A stretch of 64,000 nucleotides of DNA from an uncultured Candidatus Saccharibacteria bacterium. Its GTDB lineage: Bacteria > Patescibacteriota > Saccharimonadia > Saccharimonadales > Saccharimonadaceae. Made by a program: the position numbers and the translations under genes. Positions within the stretch are counted from its first letter, which is position 1; each line of letters opens with the position of its first letter. The stretch spans positions 4,307-68,306 of the forward strand of contig CAPKVJ010000005.1 in assembly GCA_948648655.1 (NCBI GenBank), in the 5' to 3' direction. The notes beneath the pieces are model-generated. The model ran no database searches and was not told where the DNA came from. It worked only from the letters and a program-made list of their open reading frames with translations. This document shows, piece after piece, positions 16,280-25,464 of this stretch.

Positions 16280-19044
16280 GACTTCTTCCCCTTCTTTTTG
16301 TTTTGGCGTTGTTTTTTACGCTCTTTTTTGGCAGCATTATGTTTTTGGTTATAGCTGACATCTGTATGTTTTTGTTCGTTAGACTTGCTACTATTTTCTT
16401 TGAACTCTTTGTCGAGATTTTTCTCGCCAGCACTAATTTCGTTGACGCCTTTTTCGGTGGCACCTTTGGCCATTTTGGTAAGCTCGGTGTCATAATCTTC
16501 GCCATCGACTAGTCCTGCGCTGATAGCTTCTTGCAAAGTCATGCCGAGTATAATTTTCAATGTTTCTTCACGCAGAGTCTTTTCTAGCCCATCAAATAAT
16601 TTTTGCGATTCGCTACGATATTCGACTAGCGGGTCACGCTGTCCAATACTACGCCAGTGAATACCTTCGCGTAGGTGCTGCATATTCTCGAGGTGTTGCA
16701 TCCAGAGCGTGTCGAGGATTTGAAGATAGAATTTGCGCTCGATATTACGCATAGCTTCGGGGGTAAATTCCTCCTCTTTGGCTTTGTATTGTGTGAGAAT
16801 TGCATCTTCGATAGCTTTGACACGATCCTTTTCTTTGCGCATTTTGCCGATTCGATCGACTTCTTGCTCGTCTAATTTAATGACATTTAGGAGATCTTCC
16901 TTGAAGTGTTTGTTAACGCGTGAGCTATCTCGCCCTAAATCTTCGGCGGTTGCTCTGATGAGGCGTTTGATTTCTTTCCAAATATCGTCACCGTTGAGAA
17001 TTTTGCGGCGCATACCATAGACAACTTTGCGGTGACGGTTGATAACGTTGTCGTATTGGACGACATTTTTTCGAGAATCGAAGTTGAATCCTTCAATGCG
17101 TTTTTGGGCTGATTCGAGAGTTTTGGAGACGGTTTTGGCTTGAATCGGCATATCATCATCTACGCCTAATCGACTCATGATCATGGCGATACGGTCACCC
17201 TGAAATATACGCATGAGGTCATCTTCACAGCTAACGAAGAATTGTGTCGTGCCGGGATCGCCTTGTCGTCCTCCACGTCCACGCAATTGATTGTCGACGC
17301 GCCTTGAATCATGTCTCTCGCTGCCAATAACTACAAGTCCACCCAGCTCTTTGACGCCTTCACCGAGTTTAATATCGGTACCACGTCCGGCTAGATTAGT
17401 AGCGAGGGTGACGGCACCTTTTTCGCCGGCTTTAGCGACAATGGCAGCTTCGCGTTCGTTATTTTTTGCGTTTAGCAACTCGTATTTAATTCCCTGCTTA
17501 TCCAAATATTTGGCGATCATTTCGTTTTTGGCAATGCTGGCAGATCCAACTAGAACTGGTTGGCCACGATCGTGATACTTTTTGATTTCGGCTGCGATAG
17601 CTTTGAGCTTGGCGGCTTCGGTTCTATAAATGAGATCATCTTTATCTACGCGCTGGATTGGCTTATTCGGTGGAATTTGGATGACGTCAAGAGCGTAAAT
17701 TTGCTGGAATTCTTCCGCTTCTGTAAATGCTGTACCGGTCATGCCAGATAGCTTATGATATAATCTAAAGAAGTTTTGGAAGCTAATGGTAGCGAGTGTC
17801 ATGCTTTCTTGTTTGACGGCGACACCTTCTTTGGCTTCGATAGCTTGATGTAATCCTTCATTGTATCTACGTCCTTGCATTAGACGTCCGGTGTGTTCAT
17901 CGACAATGACAACATCCCCGCTATTGGTGACTACATAATCTTTGTCGCGTTGAAAAACTACTTGCGCTCTCAAAGCCTGTTCGAGATGATAAACTAATCG
18001 TGTATGTTTCGTGCTGTATAGATTTTTAACTCCCAGTAGCTGCTCGACCTTTTCGACGCCTTTGTCGGTCAGGGTGACGCTACGTCGCTTTTCATCGAAG
18101 ATGTAATCCTCTGGCGTAAGCTTGGCGGCAACTTTGGCAAACTCATAATAAGCATCAGGATTGTCTCCTGCGGGGGCGGAAATGATGAGTGGGGTTCTGG
18201 CTTCGTCGATCAAGATTGAGTCGACCTCATCTACGATTGCGTAATTAAGCCCACGTTGGCGCAAGTATTTCGGGTCACTAACCATGTTGTCACGGAGATA
18301 ATCAAAGCCAAACTCGTTATTTGTACCATAAGTAATATCGGCAGCGTAGGCTTCTTTACGACTGACTGGTTTTAGGTGAGTGAACCTTTCGTCATCATGC
18401 TCTTCGTTGATATATTCAGGATCATAGATAAAGCTGGCTTGATTGATAATAACTCCAACGCTTAATCCCAAGAAATGGTAAACTGGTGCATTCCAGCCAG
18501 CGTCGCGCTGCGCTAGATAATCGTTGACGGTAATAATATGTACACCTTTACCGGTAAGGGCGTTAAGATAGGCGGGGAGCATAGCTACTAGAGTTTTGCC
18601 TTCACCAGTTTTCATCTCGGCGACATCACCTTGATTGAGCACCATACCGCCAATCAGCTGAACGTCATATGGACGCATGCCAAGTATGCGTTTAGAGGCT
18701 TCACGAGCAACGGCGAAAGCGTCGGGTAAAATTGTGTCTAACTCTTTTTGACTCCCAGTTTTGAGCTTACTTTTGAGTGTGCTGGTTTGCTTTGCTAGTT
18801 CCTCGTCGCTCATTTTTTCATATTTGGGCTCTAGGGCACCAATTTCGAGAGTTTTCTTATATAATCGTTTGAGAATTTTCTTTTGAGCGTCTCCAAAAAC
18901 CCCTTGCAAAATACGCGTTAGCAAAGTTCTATCGGCTAGCTTGTCGGTAGGCTTTTTTTCTTTTTTGGGTGATTTAGCAACTTTTTTATGCCGAGTCGCT
19001 TCCGGTAGCTTATTTTCAGCATTCTCTGTCATATTTTTCTCCAC
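16276..19044 (-). CDS. secA: Preprotein translocase ATPase SecA
   Basis: 922 residues. It drives post-translational export through SecYE. Motifs: MKTGEGKT (Walker A), VDEVDSILIDEARTPLIIS (DEAD box region), ATNLAGRGTDIKLGEGV and DNQLRGRGGRQGDPG. The C-terminus is a lysine-rich tail, without the CxCx8CH zinc/SecB-binding motif. The ORF can begin at GTG 19044 or ATG 19032; AGGGGGA lies 6 bases before the GTG, which favours 19044. An M16 peptidase gene is coupled to its stop. Confidence 0.97.
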   Translation of the reverse strand: MEKNMTENAENKLPEATRHKKVAKSPKKEKKPTDKLADRTLLTRILQGVFGDAQKKILKRLYKKTLEIGALEPKYEKMSDEELAKQTSTLKSKLKTGSQKELDTILPDAFAVAREASKRILGMRPYDVQLIGGMVLNQGDVAEMKTGEGKTLVAMLPAYLNALTGKGVHIITVNDYLAQRDAGWNAPVYHFLGLSVGVIINQASFIYDPEYINEEHDDERFTHLKPVSRKEAYAADITYGTNNEFGFDYLRDNMVSDPKYLRQRGLNYAIVDEVDSILIDEARTPLIISAPAGDNPDAYYEFAKVAAKLTPEDYIFDEKRRSVTLTDKGVEKVEQLLGVKNLYSTKHTRLVYHLEQALRAQVVFQRDKDYVVTNSGDVVIVDEHTGRLMQGRRYNEGLHQAIEAKEGVAVKQESMTLATISFQNFFRLYHKLSGMTGTAFTEAEEFQQIYALDVIQIPPNKPIQRVDKDDLIYRTEAAKLKAIAAEIKKYHDRGQPVLVGSASIAKNEMIAKYLDKQGIKYELLNAKNNEREAAIVAKAGEKGAVTLATNLAGRGTDIKLGEGVKELGGLVVIGSERHDSRRVDNQLRGRGGRQGDPGTTQFFVSCEDDLMRIFQGDRIAMIMSRLGVDDDMPIQAKTVSKTLESAQKRIEGFNFDSRKNVVQYDNVINRHRKVVYGMRRKILNGDDIWKEIKRLIRATAEDLGRDSSRVNKHFKEDLLNVIKLDEQEVDRIGKMRKEKDRVKAIEDAILTQYKAKEEEFTPEAMRNIERKFYLQILDTLWMQHLENMQHLREGIHWRSIGQRDPLVEYRSESQKLFDGLEKTLREETLKIILGMTLQEAISAGLVDGEDYDTELTKMAKGATEKGVNEISAGEKNLDKEFKENSSKSNEQKHTDVSYNQKHNAAKKERKKQRQNKKKGKKS

Positions 19045-19096
19045 AAATTTCCCCCTAATTATATCATGATTTTCGGCTTGAAAATAGCGTGTATTG

Positions 19097-19459
19097 CTAT
19101 GAACGTTTGATGAACAAGTTTTTTAATCCCTTTTTGGTCAAGTGTGGTGTCGCCTCAAGCTTGTAGCGTCGAATTTGCCCTTTGAGCTTGGCTTCAAGAA
19201 TATCAATTCCAGCGAAGACATTAGAACACTCGTCTTTAGCGGTGATAACTTTTCCTCCCGGTATTTCCATAGCCGCAGATATAGAATATTTGTTCCCGTG
19301 TGCCTGGTCAACTTCAGTGACGACGATTTTGGCAATGACATCTTTTTTGTTGCCACGAGGCAAGTAGCGGTCGAGTTTTCCGATACGCTTGGTGGTATAT
19401 TTCCGGAAGCTATCGGATACTTTATAGTTATTTCCGCTGAGGTCGATTTTTTCTATCAC
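19097..19459 (-). CDS. hpf: Ribosome hibernation promoting factor / RaiA (short form)
   Basis: 120 residues from GTG 19459, chosen because TAGGAGAATTC precedes it; the open frame further upstream lies in ybaB and is not used. It has the S30AE fold (IDLSGNNYKVSDSFRKYTTK; HGNKYSISAAMEIPGG) and lacks the long-form dimerisation domain. It binds the small ribosomal subunit in stationary phase. It lies 14 bases downstream of ybaB. Confidence 0.88.
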   Translation of the reverse strand: MIEKIDLSGNNYKVSDSFRKYTTKRIGKLDRYLPRGNKKDVIAKIVVTEVDQAHGNKYSISAAMEIPGGKVITAKDECSNVFAGIDILEAKLKGQIRRYKLEATPHLTKKGLKNLFIKRS

Positions 19460-19473
19460 GATGAATTCTCCTA

Positions 19474-19770
19474 CTATAAACCTAGACTGCCTAGATTGCC
19501 CATTAGAGGTTTCATTTTGTCGGTGGCGATTTCTTGAGCTTTGGCATAACCATCGCGCATGCAATCTTCAATCCAATGCTCTAGTTCTTCAATATCGTCG
19601 AGGTCAATCTTCTGGGGGTCGATTTTGACTTTTTTGATTTTTAGCTCACCAGTAATTTGAACTGTGACGGCACCATCACCAGCTTCAACTTCGACGATTT
19701 CGCTTTTGAGCGACTTTTGCGCCTTGCGTAGCTGATTTAACATTTTCATTTGATCCATTGTCGCACCCAT
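19474..19770 (-). CDS. YbaB/EbfC family nucleoid-associated protein
   Basis: 98 residues with the family core: an N-terminal amphipathic helix (MLNQLRKAQKSLKSEI), a beta hairpin (VEAGDGAVTVQITGELKIKKV) and a C-terminal helix (DMKPLMGNL-like end). It binds DNA as a dimer and is usually next to dnaX and recR. Here dnaX is 3 kb upstream and recR is at 36 kb, so the usual trio is split. AAGGAG lies 6-7 bases before the ATG, inside the end of the preceding gene. Confidence 0.88.
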   Translation of the reverse strand: MGATMDQMKMLNQLRKAQKSLKSEIVEVEAGDGAVTVQITGELKIKKVKIDPQKIDLDDIEELEHWIEDCMRDGYAKAQEIATDKMKPLMGNLGSLGL

Positions 19771-21228
19771 TTAAGCTCCTTCTGCAGTATTAGTATATAT
19801 GTATATTCTATCAGAATCATTGGATTTTGGCGAGGTTATAATACGTTCGAGTGGCGTTGCGACGGTTTGTTTTTCGATCGTAGCGAATCGTTTTGGTAAA
19901 TCGTCGGGTCGTTCTGGTAGGGTATCCTTGATTTGATAATTATTAACACTATTTAATATTTTGAGAAATTCGTATTCTGTGGGATTATTTAGAACATAAA
20001 TAGTGTCTTCGGGGTTAAGATTGTCTAGAATCAGCTGAAGGTCGTTGCTGAACTTATCTGCGACGATAGGAGTGTATCTGTAGCCGAAAATAAAATGGCT
20101 GATGCCGCCAGTAATCATAATGCCCATGAAGAGACCGATGGGAAAGATAGCCGAAATGCGAGCGTAGGGGTTGTCGGGAAAGAGGTCGTACCACTTGCTG
20201 AGGATATACCTTAAACCATGTGCGATAAGTATCGACATCGGTAAGAGGATAAGGATTGCTGACTCGGGGTTGAGCGCGGATAGGATGATAGTAAATATGA
20301 TGAACCAGCTAGCGATAGAATTGCGTGAGGCGAAAAAGCCTTTGGTGGTCGAAAGTAACCCGATGACTGCGAGTGCAAATGAGCCCAGCCCAATAAATGG
20401 AGCGAGAAATAGACTATCGATAGCTGTGTTCCAACTAAAGAATGGGAGGAAGGCGACTTTGAGATTCTCGATACAGGTACTAGGTGAGAAATCTGGTACT
20501 AATAGGAGCTCGGCGATGATGTTTGGGTTGATGAATGCCGCCATGACTAGGGCGGCCAATCCCATGATGATAATAAAAATAGTGATAATTAGTGGAACGA
20601 TAGGTAGAGTTTTGATGGTGAAGCGTAGATGTGGGTGTAATAATGCGAATAGAACGATAAAAAATGCAAGATAAATCAGATGGGGTGTAAAAATTGAGGC
20701 AAGGAGTGCGAAGGCAAAAACAAAACAGTACATAGGCTTCGGTTTGGTAACGCCCTGAATTTTGGAACCAAGCCAGAGTAGTAGAGTTGGCCAAAATACC
20801 AACATGATGAGGGGCGTACCGGAGCCGGCGAGGTAGAGAAATGATGCTGAAAGGACGGCAAGGATTGAGGCAAGCAGGGCGACGTTGTTTTTGAACCAGC
20901 GATTTAGGAGGAGAATGAGTAGTCCTCCCAGCATAGCGCCAATAATGATACTGGGGAGTTTAACTGAATAAGTAGTAAGTCCAAATGTCATGATGGAGAG
21001 TTTTTGTAAGACGCGATAGGGCAAATTGACAATATCACCATGAAAAACCGAGTCAAAATGTAAATTATAAGACGCTGTAGCGGACTGCATTTCGACTTCT
21101 GATAACCCATTAGGCGATAGTAGTGGCAATCCAAAAAGTAGGACAAGATAAGCAGTGCCTAGTACGATAAAGCCAATAACGAAACGATGACGATAGAGGA
21201 AATATTTTGAAATAGCCTTTTTCTTCAC
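19771..21228 (-). CDS. Membrane glycosyltransferase, ArnT/PMT (GT39/GT83)-like
   Basis: 485 residues from GTG 21228, with about eleven hydrophobic segments. After the first helix comes the acidic extracytoplasmic region (SPNGLSEVEMQSATASYNLHF, DSVFHGDIVNLPY) typical of polyprenol-phosphate-sugar-dependent GT-C enzymes. The C-terminal part, from about 405, is soluble. TATACT ends 6 bases before the GTG, so this is another leaderless candidate; the longer ATG start at 21264 lies upstream of the promoter. It would glycosylate lipids or surface proteins on the outer face; acceptor unknown. Confidence 0.75.
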   Translation of the reverse strand: MKKKAISKYFLYRHRFVIGFIVLGTAYLVLLFGLPLLSPNGLSEVEMQSATASYNLHFDSVFHGDIVNLPYRVLQKLSIMTFGLTTYSVKLPSIIIGAMLGGLLILLLNRWFKNNVALLASILAVLSASFLYLAGSGTPLIMLVFWPTLLLWLGSKIQGVTKPKPMYCFVFAFALLASIFTPHLIYLAFFIVLFALLHPHLRFTIKTLPIVPLIITIFIIIMGLAALVMAAFINPNIIAELLLVPDFSPSTCIENLKVAFLPFFSWNTAIDSLFLAPFIGLGSFALAVIGLLSTTKGFFASRNSIASWFIIFTIILSALNPESAILILLPMSILIAHGLRYILSKWYDLFPDNPYARISAIFPIGLFMGIMITGGISHFIFGYRYTPIVADKFSNDLQLILDNLNPEDTIYVLNNPTEYEFLKILNSVNNYQIKDTLPERPDDLPKRFATIEKQTVATPLERIITSPKSNDSDRIYIYTNTAEGA

Positions 21229-21234
21229 ATAAGT

Positions 21235-21240
21235 AGTATA
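21235..21240 (-). promoter_or_regulatory. Leaderless -10 element of the GT-C glycosyltransferase
   Basis: GCTATACT, then 6 bases, then the GTG start at 21228. Confidence 0.5.
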
Positions 21241-21302
21241 GCACAAAGATTGCCTTGTGCCCATACTTCTATTGTATCACACTTTATAATAAAAGTCAAT
21301 AG

Positions 21303-22667
21303 CTATTCGTGCTCTTTATCGAGCGACATAAAGCGTAGCAATTCGGGATGGAAATAGAGCTCAATTGTACCGACTGGTCCGTGTCGATGCTTGCTAATGA
21401 TTAGTTCGGTAATGTTAGTGTCTTGATAGTCGGGCTCGTTCATGTGATAGTAGTCAACACGGTGGAGAAACATAACTAGGTCGGCATCTTGCTCGATAGA
21501 GCCCGAGTCCCTTAAATCGGAGAGGACTGGGTGAGGGTCATCGCGACCAGTGACATTACGCGAAAGTTGGGCGAGGGCGACGACGGGGATTTCTAGTTCC
21601 CTAGCGAGGGTTTTAAGACCGCGTGAAATATCAGAAACCTCCATGACGCGATTACCGGCGTAGCGATCGGAGCCCTGCAAGAGTTGTAGATAGTCGACGA
21701 TAATCATGCTAATATCGTGATCATGAGCAGCGCGGCGGGCTTTGTTGCGGAGTTCAAGAATGGTCATGGAACTAGTGTCGTCGATGTAGAGCGGGACTTC
21801 GTTCATATCACTCAAGGCATCGCCAATTTTGGCAAAATCTTCATCGGTGACGTTGCCAGTGCGGATCTTCCAGTTGTCGATTCCGGAGATATCGGAAATC
21901 ATACGATCGACGATTTCATTATTTGCCATCTCCATCGAAAAGAAGAGAACGCCTTTCTTCCCGCCATTACGAGTAGCGACATTATAGGCCAAGTTTTGAG
22001 CAAAAGTTGTTTTTCCCATCGCTGGGCGAGCGCCGATGATGATAAGATCGCCTTTTTGGAGGCCGGCAGTTTTGCGGTCGAGGTCACGGAAGCCAGTTTT
22101 GAGGCCGCGCAGAGCACCCTTGTTTTTGTGGAGGTCTTCGATGCGGTCATAAGCATCGATCAGGAGGTCTTCGAGCGCAACGTATTCGGATTTAATGGTT
22201 TTGTCAGAGACTTCAAAAAGGTTTTTTTCGGCTTTGCCGACAAGATCTTCGATTTTGGTGGAGCCATCGTAAGCGGCGGAAGCGATGTCGGAGCCAGCAC
22301 GGATTAGACGGCGACGTAGGGCGGCTTGTGCGACGAGGTCAGCGTAGGTATCAACATGTGAAGAAGTGGGTACGAAATTGGTTAGCTCGGTGAGATAGGG
22401 CGAACCGCCGATGTTTTTGAGGGTTTTTTGGTTTTTGAGTTCGGACGACAGCGATACGAGGTCGATTGGTTTATGATGTTCATAGAGACTAGTCATGCCG
22501 CGAAAAATATCAATATGGCGGGGGTCATAAAAATCTTCAGCTTTTAGGATTTCTAGAACATTTGGGAAAGCTGAATCAGATAGTAAAAGTGCACCTAGTA
22601 GAGATTTTTCGGCTTCGATGTCTTGCGGCGGAATACGTCCGCTACTGGACGGCTGATTGGACTCCAT
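21303..22667 (-). CDS. dnaB: Replicative DNA helicase DnaB
   Basis: 454 residues. The N-terminal domain (PPQDIEAEKSLLGALLLS) binds primase; the RecA-like domain from about 180 has Walker A GARPAMGKTTFAQN, Walker B (MIIVDYLQLL) and the DRDDP-type region before DLRDSGSIEQDAD. No intein interrupts it. AAGGAGGTATAT precedes the ATG. It lies 15 bases downstream of dnaX, so the two replication genes share a transcript. Confidence 0.97.
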   Translation of the reverse strand: MESNQPSSSGRIPPQDIEAEKSLLGALLLSDSAFPNVLEILKAEDFYDPRHIDIFRGMTSLYEHHKPIDLVSLSSELKNQKTLKNIGGSPYLTELTNFVPTSSHVDTYADLVAQAALRRRLIRAGSDIASAAYDGSTKIEDLVGKAEKNLFEVSDKTIKSEYVALEDLLIDAYDRIEDLHKNKGALRGLKTGFRDLDRKTAGLQKGDLIIIGARPAMGKTTFAQNLAYNVATRNGGKKGVLFFSMEMANNEIVDRMISDISGIDNWKIRTGNVTDEDFAKIGDALSDMNEVPLYIDDTSSMTILELRNKARRAAHDHDISMIIVDYLQLLQGSDRYAGNRVMEVSDISRGLKTLARELEIPVVALAQLSRNVTGRDDPHPVLSDLRDSGSIEQDADLVMFLHRVDYYHMNEPDYQDTNITELIISKHRHGPVGTIELYFHPELLRFMSLDKEHE

Positions 22668-22682
22668 ATACCTCCTTGATAG

Positions 22683-24125
22683 CTAGAATGGCGAATCGCT
22701 ATTCACTTCTTGTACATTTCCCATTATAGCAGAGATTTGGGAGATTGTAGCGTCTTGGGGTTTGGTAGCTTCGCCAATATCATGAATGGTGAGCGCGATG
22801 TCGCTAGGTAAGATGCGCAGTAGAAGCTGATTGTTGTTGGGCTTTTCGAGAATGGTTTTGCTGAATTTTTGTTGAGGATAGAGGTGTAGGGTTTGTCCAT
22901 CGAAATTATGTGTGATCTTGGATAGTTGATTGTATAATATATCGCTTTGATTATGTACGGTCTCGAGAAAACTTTCCCAAGTGAAATCGGCGGTCGATGT
23001 AGCACTGATTGGTTCTTTGGTGGTTTGCTGGGTTTCTTCTCGTTCGTTGATAATTTTGGCTTTACGCTCGGCGGGGCTGGTGCGTCGGGGGGATGGCGCG
23101 GACTTTGGCAGGGCGGTTGGTGCCGGTGATTTTGGAATATTGGTTACTTGTGCTGCACTAAATTCCAGCAACGCAAGTAATAGTTTTGCTTCGGCAAATG
23201 GAGGCTGGACATCTGGTAATTTTGCGAGTAATGGTAATAAGTTTGCTTCTGGCGTGGCAATAATTCTTGTGATGATTTCACTGGCGATGATTTCGGGTTT
23301 GACGCCGGAGTTTAGTAAGTCTTTGAGACTTGTAGAGGCTTTGATGGTGTCCTGCTCCTGATAGGCTTTTAGTAATTCGGTGATATTTTGGCTCTGTGGT
23401 AAGCCAAAAGCAGAACTAATAGTTTCGGCGTTGATTTCGTCATTATCTTGGCTAGAAAGGCTGGAGGCTTGGTCAAGTATGCTTAATGAGTCTCGAAATG
23501 ATCCGCCGCCTCGTCGAACGATGATTTCTAATGCGTCGTCGGTGATTTTGATCCCCTCTGCATCGGCGATTTTGCGTAAATGAACTTGCATGATTGCAGG
23601 GTCGGCAAGTTTAAATGTGTAAACTTGGGTGCGCGAGGAAATAGTAATAGGTACTTTGTGCGCGTCAGTCGTGGCGAGGATAAAAATGACGTGTTCTGGT
23701 GGCTCTTCTAGCGTTTTAAGCAAAGCGTTGGCAGCAGATTTGGTAAGCATATGTACTTCGTCAATGATATAGACTTTGTACTTGCCAGTAGATGGGGCGA
23801 TGATGGCTTTCTCGCGTAAATCGCGAATATTATCGACGCCAGTATTTGAGGCGGCGTCGATTTCGATGATGTCAAGATAGTGGTCCTCGATTTGGTAATC
23901 AAAATCATTGATCGCATGAGCAAAAATTCGCGCGACGGAAGTTTTGCCGGTCCCACGTGGACCAATGAAGAGGTAGGCATGCCCAAAACTCTGATTTTTG
24001 ATTGAATTCTGGAGAAGTTTGGTAACTTGCTCTTGTCCAATAACGTCTTCGAGTCTTATCGGGCGATATTTACGATATAACGCTTTAACTGTAGGGTGAT
24101 TGTCGCCTGATTTTTGCTGGGCCAT
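22683..24125 (-). CDS. dnaX: DNA polymerase III subunit gamma/tau
   Basis: 480 residues. AAA+ clamp-loader motor: Walker A GPRGTGKTS, Walker B VYIIDEVHML, sensor 1 LATTDAHKV, SRC-like SSRTQVYTF. The zinc-module cysteines seen in E. coli DnaX between Walker A and B are missing; the loop is shortened (HAINDFDYQIEDHYLDI). The C-terminal third is a low-complexity linker followed by a small tau-like domain. Preceded directly by a conserved CPR gene and followed by dnaB. Confidence 0.94.
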   Translation of the reverse strand: MAQQKSGDNHPTVKALYRKYRPIRLEDVIGQEQVTKLLQNSIKNQSFGHAYLFIGPRGTGKTSVARIFAHAINDFDYQIEDHYLDIIEIDAASNTGVDNIRDLREKAIIAPSTGKYKVYIIDEVHMLTKSAANALLKTLEEPPEHVIFILATTDAHKVPITISSRTQVYTFKLADPAIMQVHLRKIADAEGIKITDDALEIIVRRGGGSFRDSLSILDQASSLSSQDNDEINAETISSAFGLPQSQNITELLKAYQEQDTIKASTSLKDLLNSGVKPEIIASEIITRIIATPEANLLPLLAKLPDVQPPFAEAKLLLALLEFSAAQVTNIPKSPAPTALPKSAPSPRRTSPAERKAKIINEREETQQTTKEPISATSTADFTWESFLETVHNQSDILYNQLSKITHNFDGQTLHLYPQQKFSKTILEKPNNNQLLLRILPSDIALTIHDIGEATKPQDATISQISAIMGNVQEVNSDSPF

Positions 24126-24647
24126 TTACAAAGCGGCCTCGACGGCGGCCCAAGCGGCTTGTTCGTTGTTGGCTGGGATGATGGCGGAGACTTGGCTACC
24201 CTCGCGAAGATGGAAATAAGTTACCGATGCATAGAGGATTTCATATTCGTGACCGCCTACTTCAATGTAGTATTTGTCATCATGATGGACTAGCGTACCA
24301 ATGACCGCTTTACGCTCAACTGGCCCGATTTGCTTATAAAGAAATCTACCTTCTGGAGTGATAGTGAGCTTAAGAATGTCGCCTTCGATTAATTTCGACT
24401 TGGAAGCATAGTTTGCTGGTACAGGATAATTCTTCCCATCAGGACCGATCATAATTTGACCATCAAAGACACCCTCAATAATTTTCCCTTCTGGGCTAGA
24501 GACTACTGTCTCACGCGGAGCGGTAATTGCTTCGCCGTCGCCTAGTACCGAGATTAATAATTCTTTGGCAGCAGCAAGATTAGTCTCGGCCTCTTGAATT
24601 AGACCACGTAACCGTTTGATTTGTTTTTCTGGTAATTCAGACATCAC
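24126..24647 (-). CDS. Conserved protein of unknown function upstream of dnaX
   Basis: 173 residues, not recognised. An N-terminal amphipathic helix with a coiled-coil look (KQIKRLRGLIQEAETNLAA) is followed by a beta-rich, probably OB- or barrel-like domain (GQIMIGPDGKNYPVPANYAS, KLIEGDILKLTI, then GTLVHHDDKYYIEVGG). The C-terminus, rich in A and N, is GSQVSAIIPANNEQAAW. No membrane segment or catalytic motif. It is the first gene of the dnaX-dnaB transcript and abuts dnaX with no gap, suggesting a replication or nucleic-acid role. Confidence 0.6.
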   Translation of the reverse strand: MMSELPEKQIKRLRGLIQEAETNLAAAKELLISVLGDGEAITAPRETVVSSPEGKIIEGVFDGQIMIGPDGKNYPVPANYASKSKLIEGDILKLTITPEGRFLYKQIGPVERKAVIGTLVHHDDKYYIEVGGHEYEILYASVTYFHLREGSQVSAIIPANNEQAAWAAVEAAL

Positions 24648-24688
24648 CTCGCATCCAGTCTGTCATTAACTTTTAATACTGTCCTTAT

Positions 24689-24715
24689 ATTATACCTCTA
24701 GGTAGTAAAAGTCAA
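24689..24715 (-). promoter_or_regulatory. Promoter of the dnaX-dnaB operon
   Basis: Minus strand TTGACT (24715-24710), a 15-base spacer, TATAAT (24694-24689), about 40 bases before the first start codon. The spacer is short, so strength is uncertain. Confidence 0.45.
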
Positions 24716-24813
24716 TGGCGGTTTTGGAAGGTTTTCCACTATGCTAACGGCGGTGGAAGCAAAAGTGTTGTAAAAATCACAAGTAAGCATGGGCGTAATA
24801 TGTTGCCTTGTAC

Positions 24814-24844
24814 AAAAACTACCTCCCCGTTTCCAGGAAGGTAG
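24814..24844 (-). terminator. Terminator of the rplJ-rplL transcript
   Basis: On the minus strand CTACCTTCC pairs with GGGGAGGTAG around a short loop and is followed by TTTTTG. It lies 28 bases past the rplL stop. Confidence 0.8.
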
Positions 24845-24871
24845 TCAACTACTAGCAGATATTTGTGTAAA

Positions 24872-25252
24872 TTAAGCTAATTCGACAGTTGCGCCAGCTT
24901 CTTCCAAGCTTTTCTTCATAGCTTCGGCTTCGTCTTTTTTGACGTTCTCTTTGACGTTTGCTGGAGCGCCATCGACGATAGCTTTGGCTTCGCCAAGACC
25001 AAGACCGGTGATTTCTTTGACGGCCTTGATAACGGCGATCTTTTGAGCACCAGCGTCTTTCAAGACGACGTTGAATTCTGACTTTTCGTCAGCGGCGGCA
25101 GCACCGCCTTCGGCTGGAGCGGCAGCAACTGCAACAGCAGCGGCGGCTGGTTCAATGCCATATTCATCTTTAAGTAAATTTTTGAGTTCATTGACTTCAA
25201 GAATGGTCATGTTTACCAATTCTTCGGCCAATTTTTTGATATCTGTAGCCAT
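24872..25252 (-). CDS. rplL: Ribosomal protein bL12 (L7/L12)
   Basis: 126 residues. N-terminal dimerisation helices, an alanine-rich hinge ([20 protein letters not shown]), and the C-terminal factor-binding domain with [15 protein letters not shown]. Together with L10 it forms the ribosomal stalk. Separated from rplJ by 212 bases of structured DNA instead of the usual short gap. Confidence 0.97.
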   Translation of the reverse strand: MATDIKKLAEELVNMTILEVNELKNLLKDEYGIEPAAAAVAVAAAPAEGGAAAADEKSEFNVVLKDAGAQKIAVIKAVKEITGLGLGEAKAIVDGAPANVKENVKKDEAEAMKKSLEEAGATVELA

Positions 25253-25288
25253 TTTGTAATCCTTTACTAATAAAATTATTTACTTTGC

Positions 25289-25410
25289 TTAAGGATGGTT
25301 CATATTTCCTCAAGAGACCCGCTCGTGCGCCCGTCTTTACGGGGCGCTTACTCCTCGCGCCGAGCTTCGGCGCTCTTTTAGTTTCTTGCGTAAATACGAA
25401 CCATCCTTAT
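25289..25410. repeat. Inverted-repeat-bounded structured element between rplJ and rplL
   Basis: Outer arms of about 19 bases with few mismatches (core TAAGGATGGTTC at 25290-25301 and its complement at 25398-25409) enclose two GC-rich hairpins: GCGCC...GGCGC at 25327-25347 and GCGCCGA-GCT-TCGGCGC at 25357-25373. There is no open reading frame. The inner part resembles the element at 26173-26313 (both contain a TA-x-TCCTCGC...AGCT-x-CGG core). It may be a MITE-like or REP-like mobile sequence, or a folded mRNA segment tuning rplL. Confidence 0.5.
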
Positions 25411-25417
25411 CTAAAAT

Positions 25418-25451
25418 GCCTATTTTATTAGCATAGGCTAACAAAATAGGC
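25418..25451 (-). terminator. Hairpin after rplJ (weak terminator or attenuator)
   Basis: GCCTATTTT pairs with AAAATAGGC, with an inner TTAGCC/GGCTAA-like pairing. On the minus strand it is followed by ATTTTAG. It could reduce read-through from rplJ into rplL, which is otherwise needed in excess. Confidence 0.4.
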
Positions 25452-25464
25452 GGGTTGCTGAAAT

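Noticed and set aside
20171..20674. 167-codon plus-strand frame opposite the GT-C glycosyltransferase gene
   Set aside because: Antisense shadow of a membrane protein gene; no start signals.
21717..22307. 196-codon plus-strand frame opposite dnaB
   Set aside because: It is the shadow of dnaB codon usage; no ribosome binding site, no recognisable domain.
25253..25464. A missed gene between rplJ and rplL
   Set aside because: No frame longer than a few codons; only inverted repeats and hairpins.
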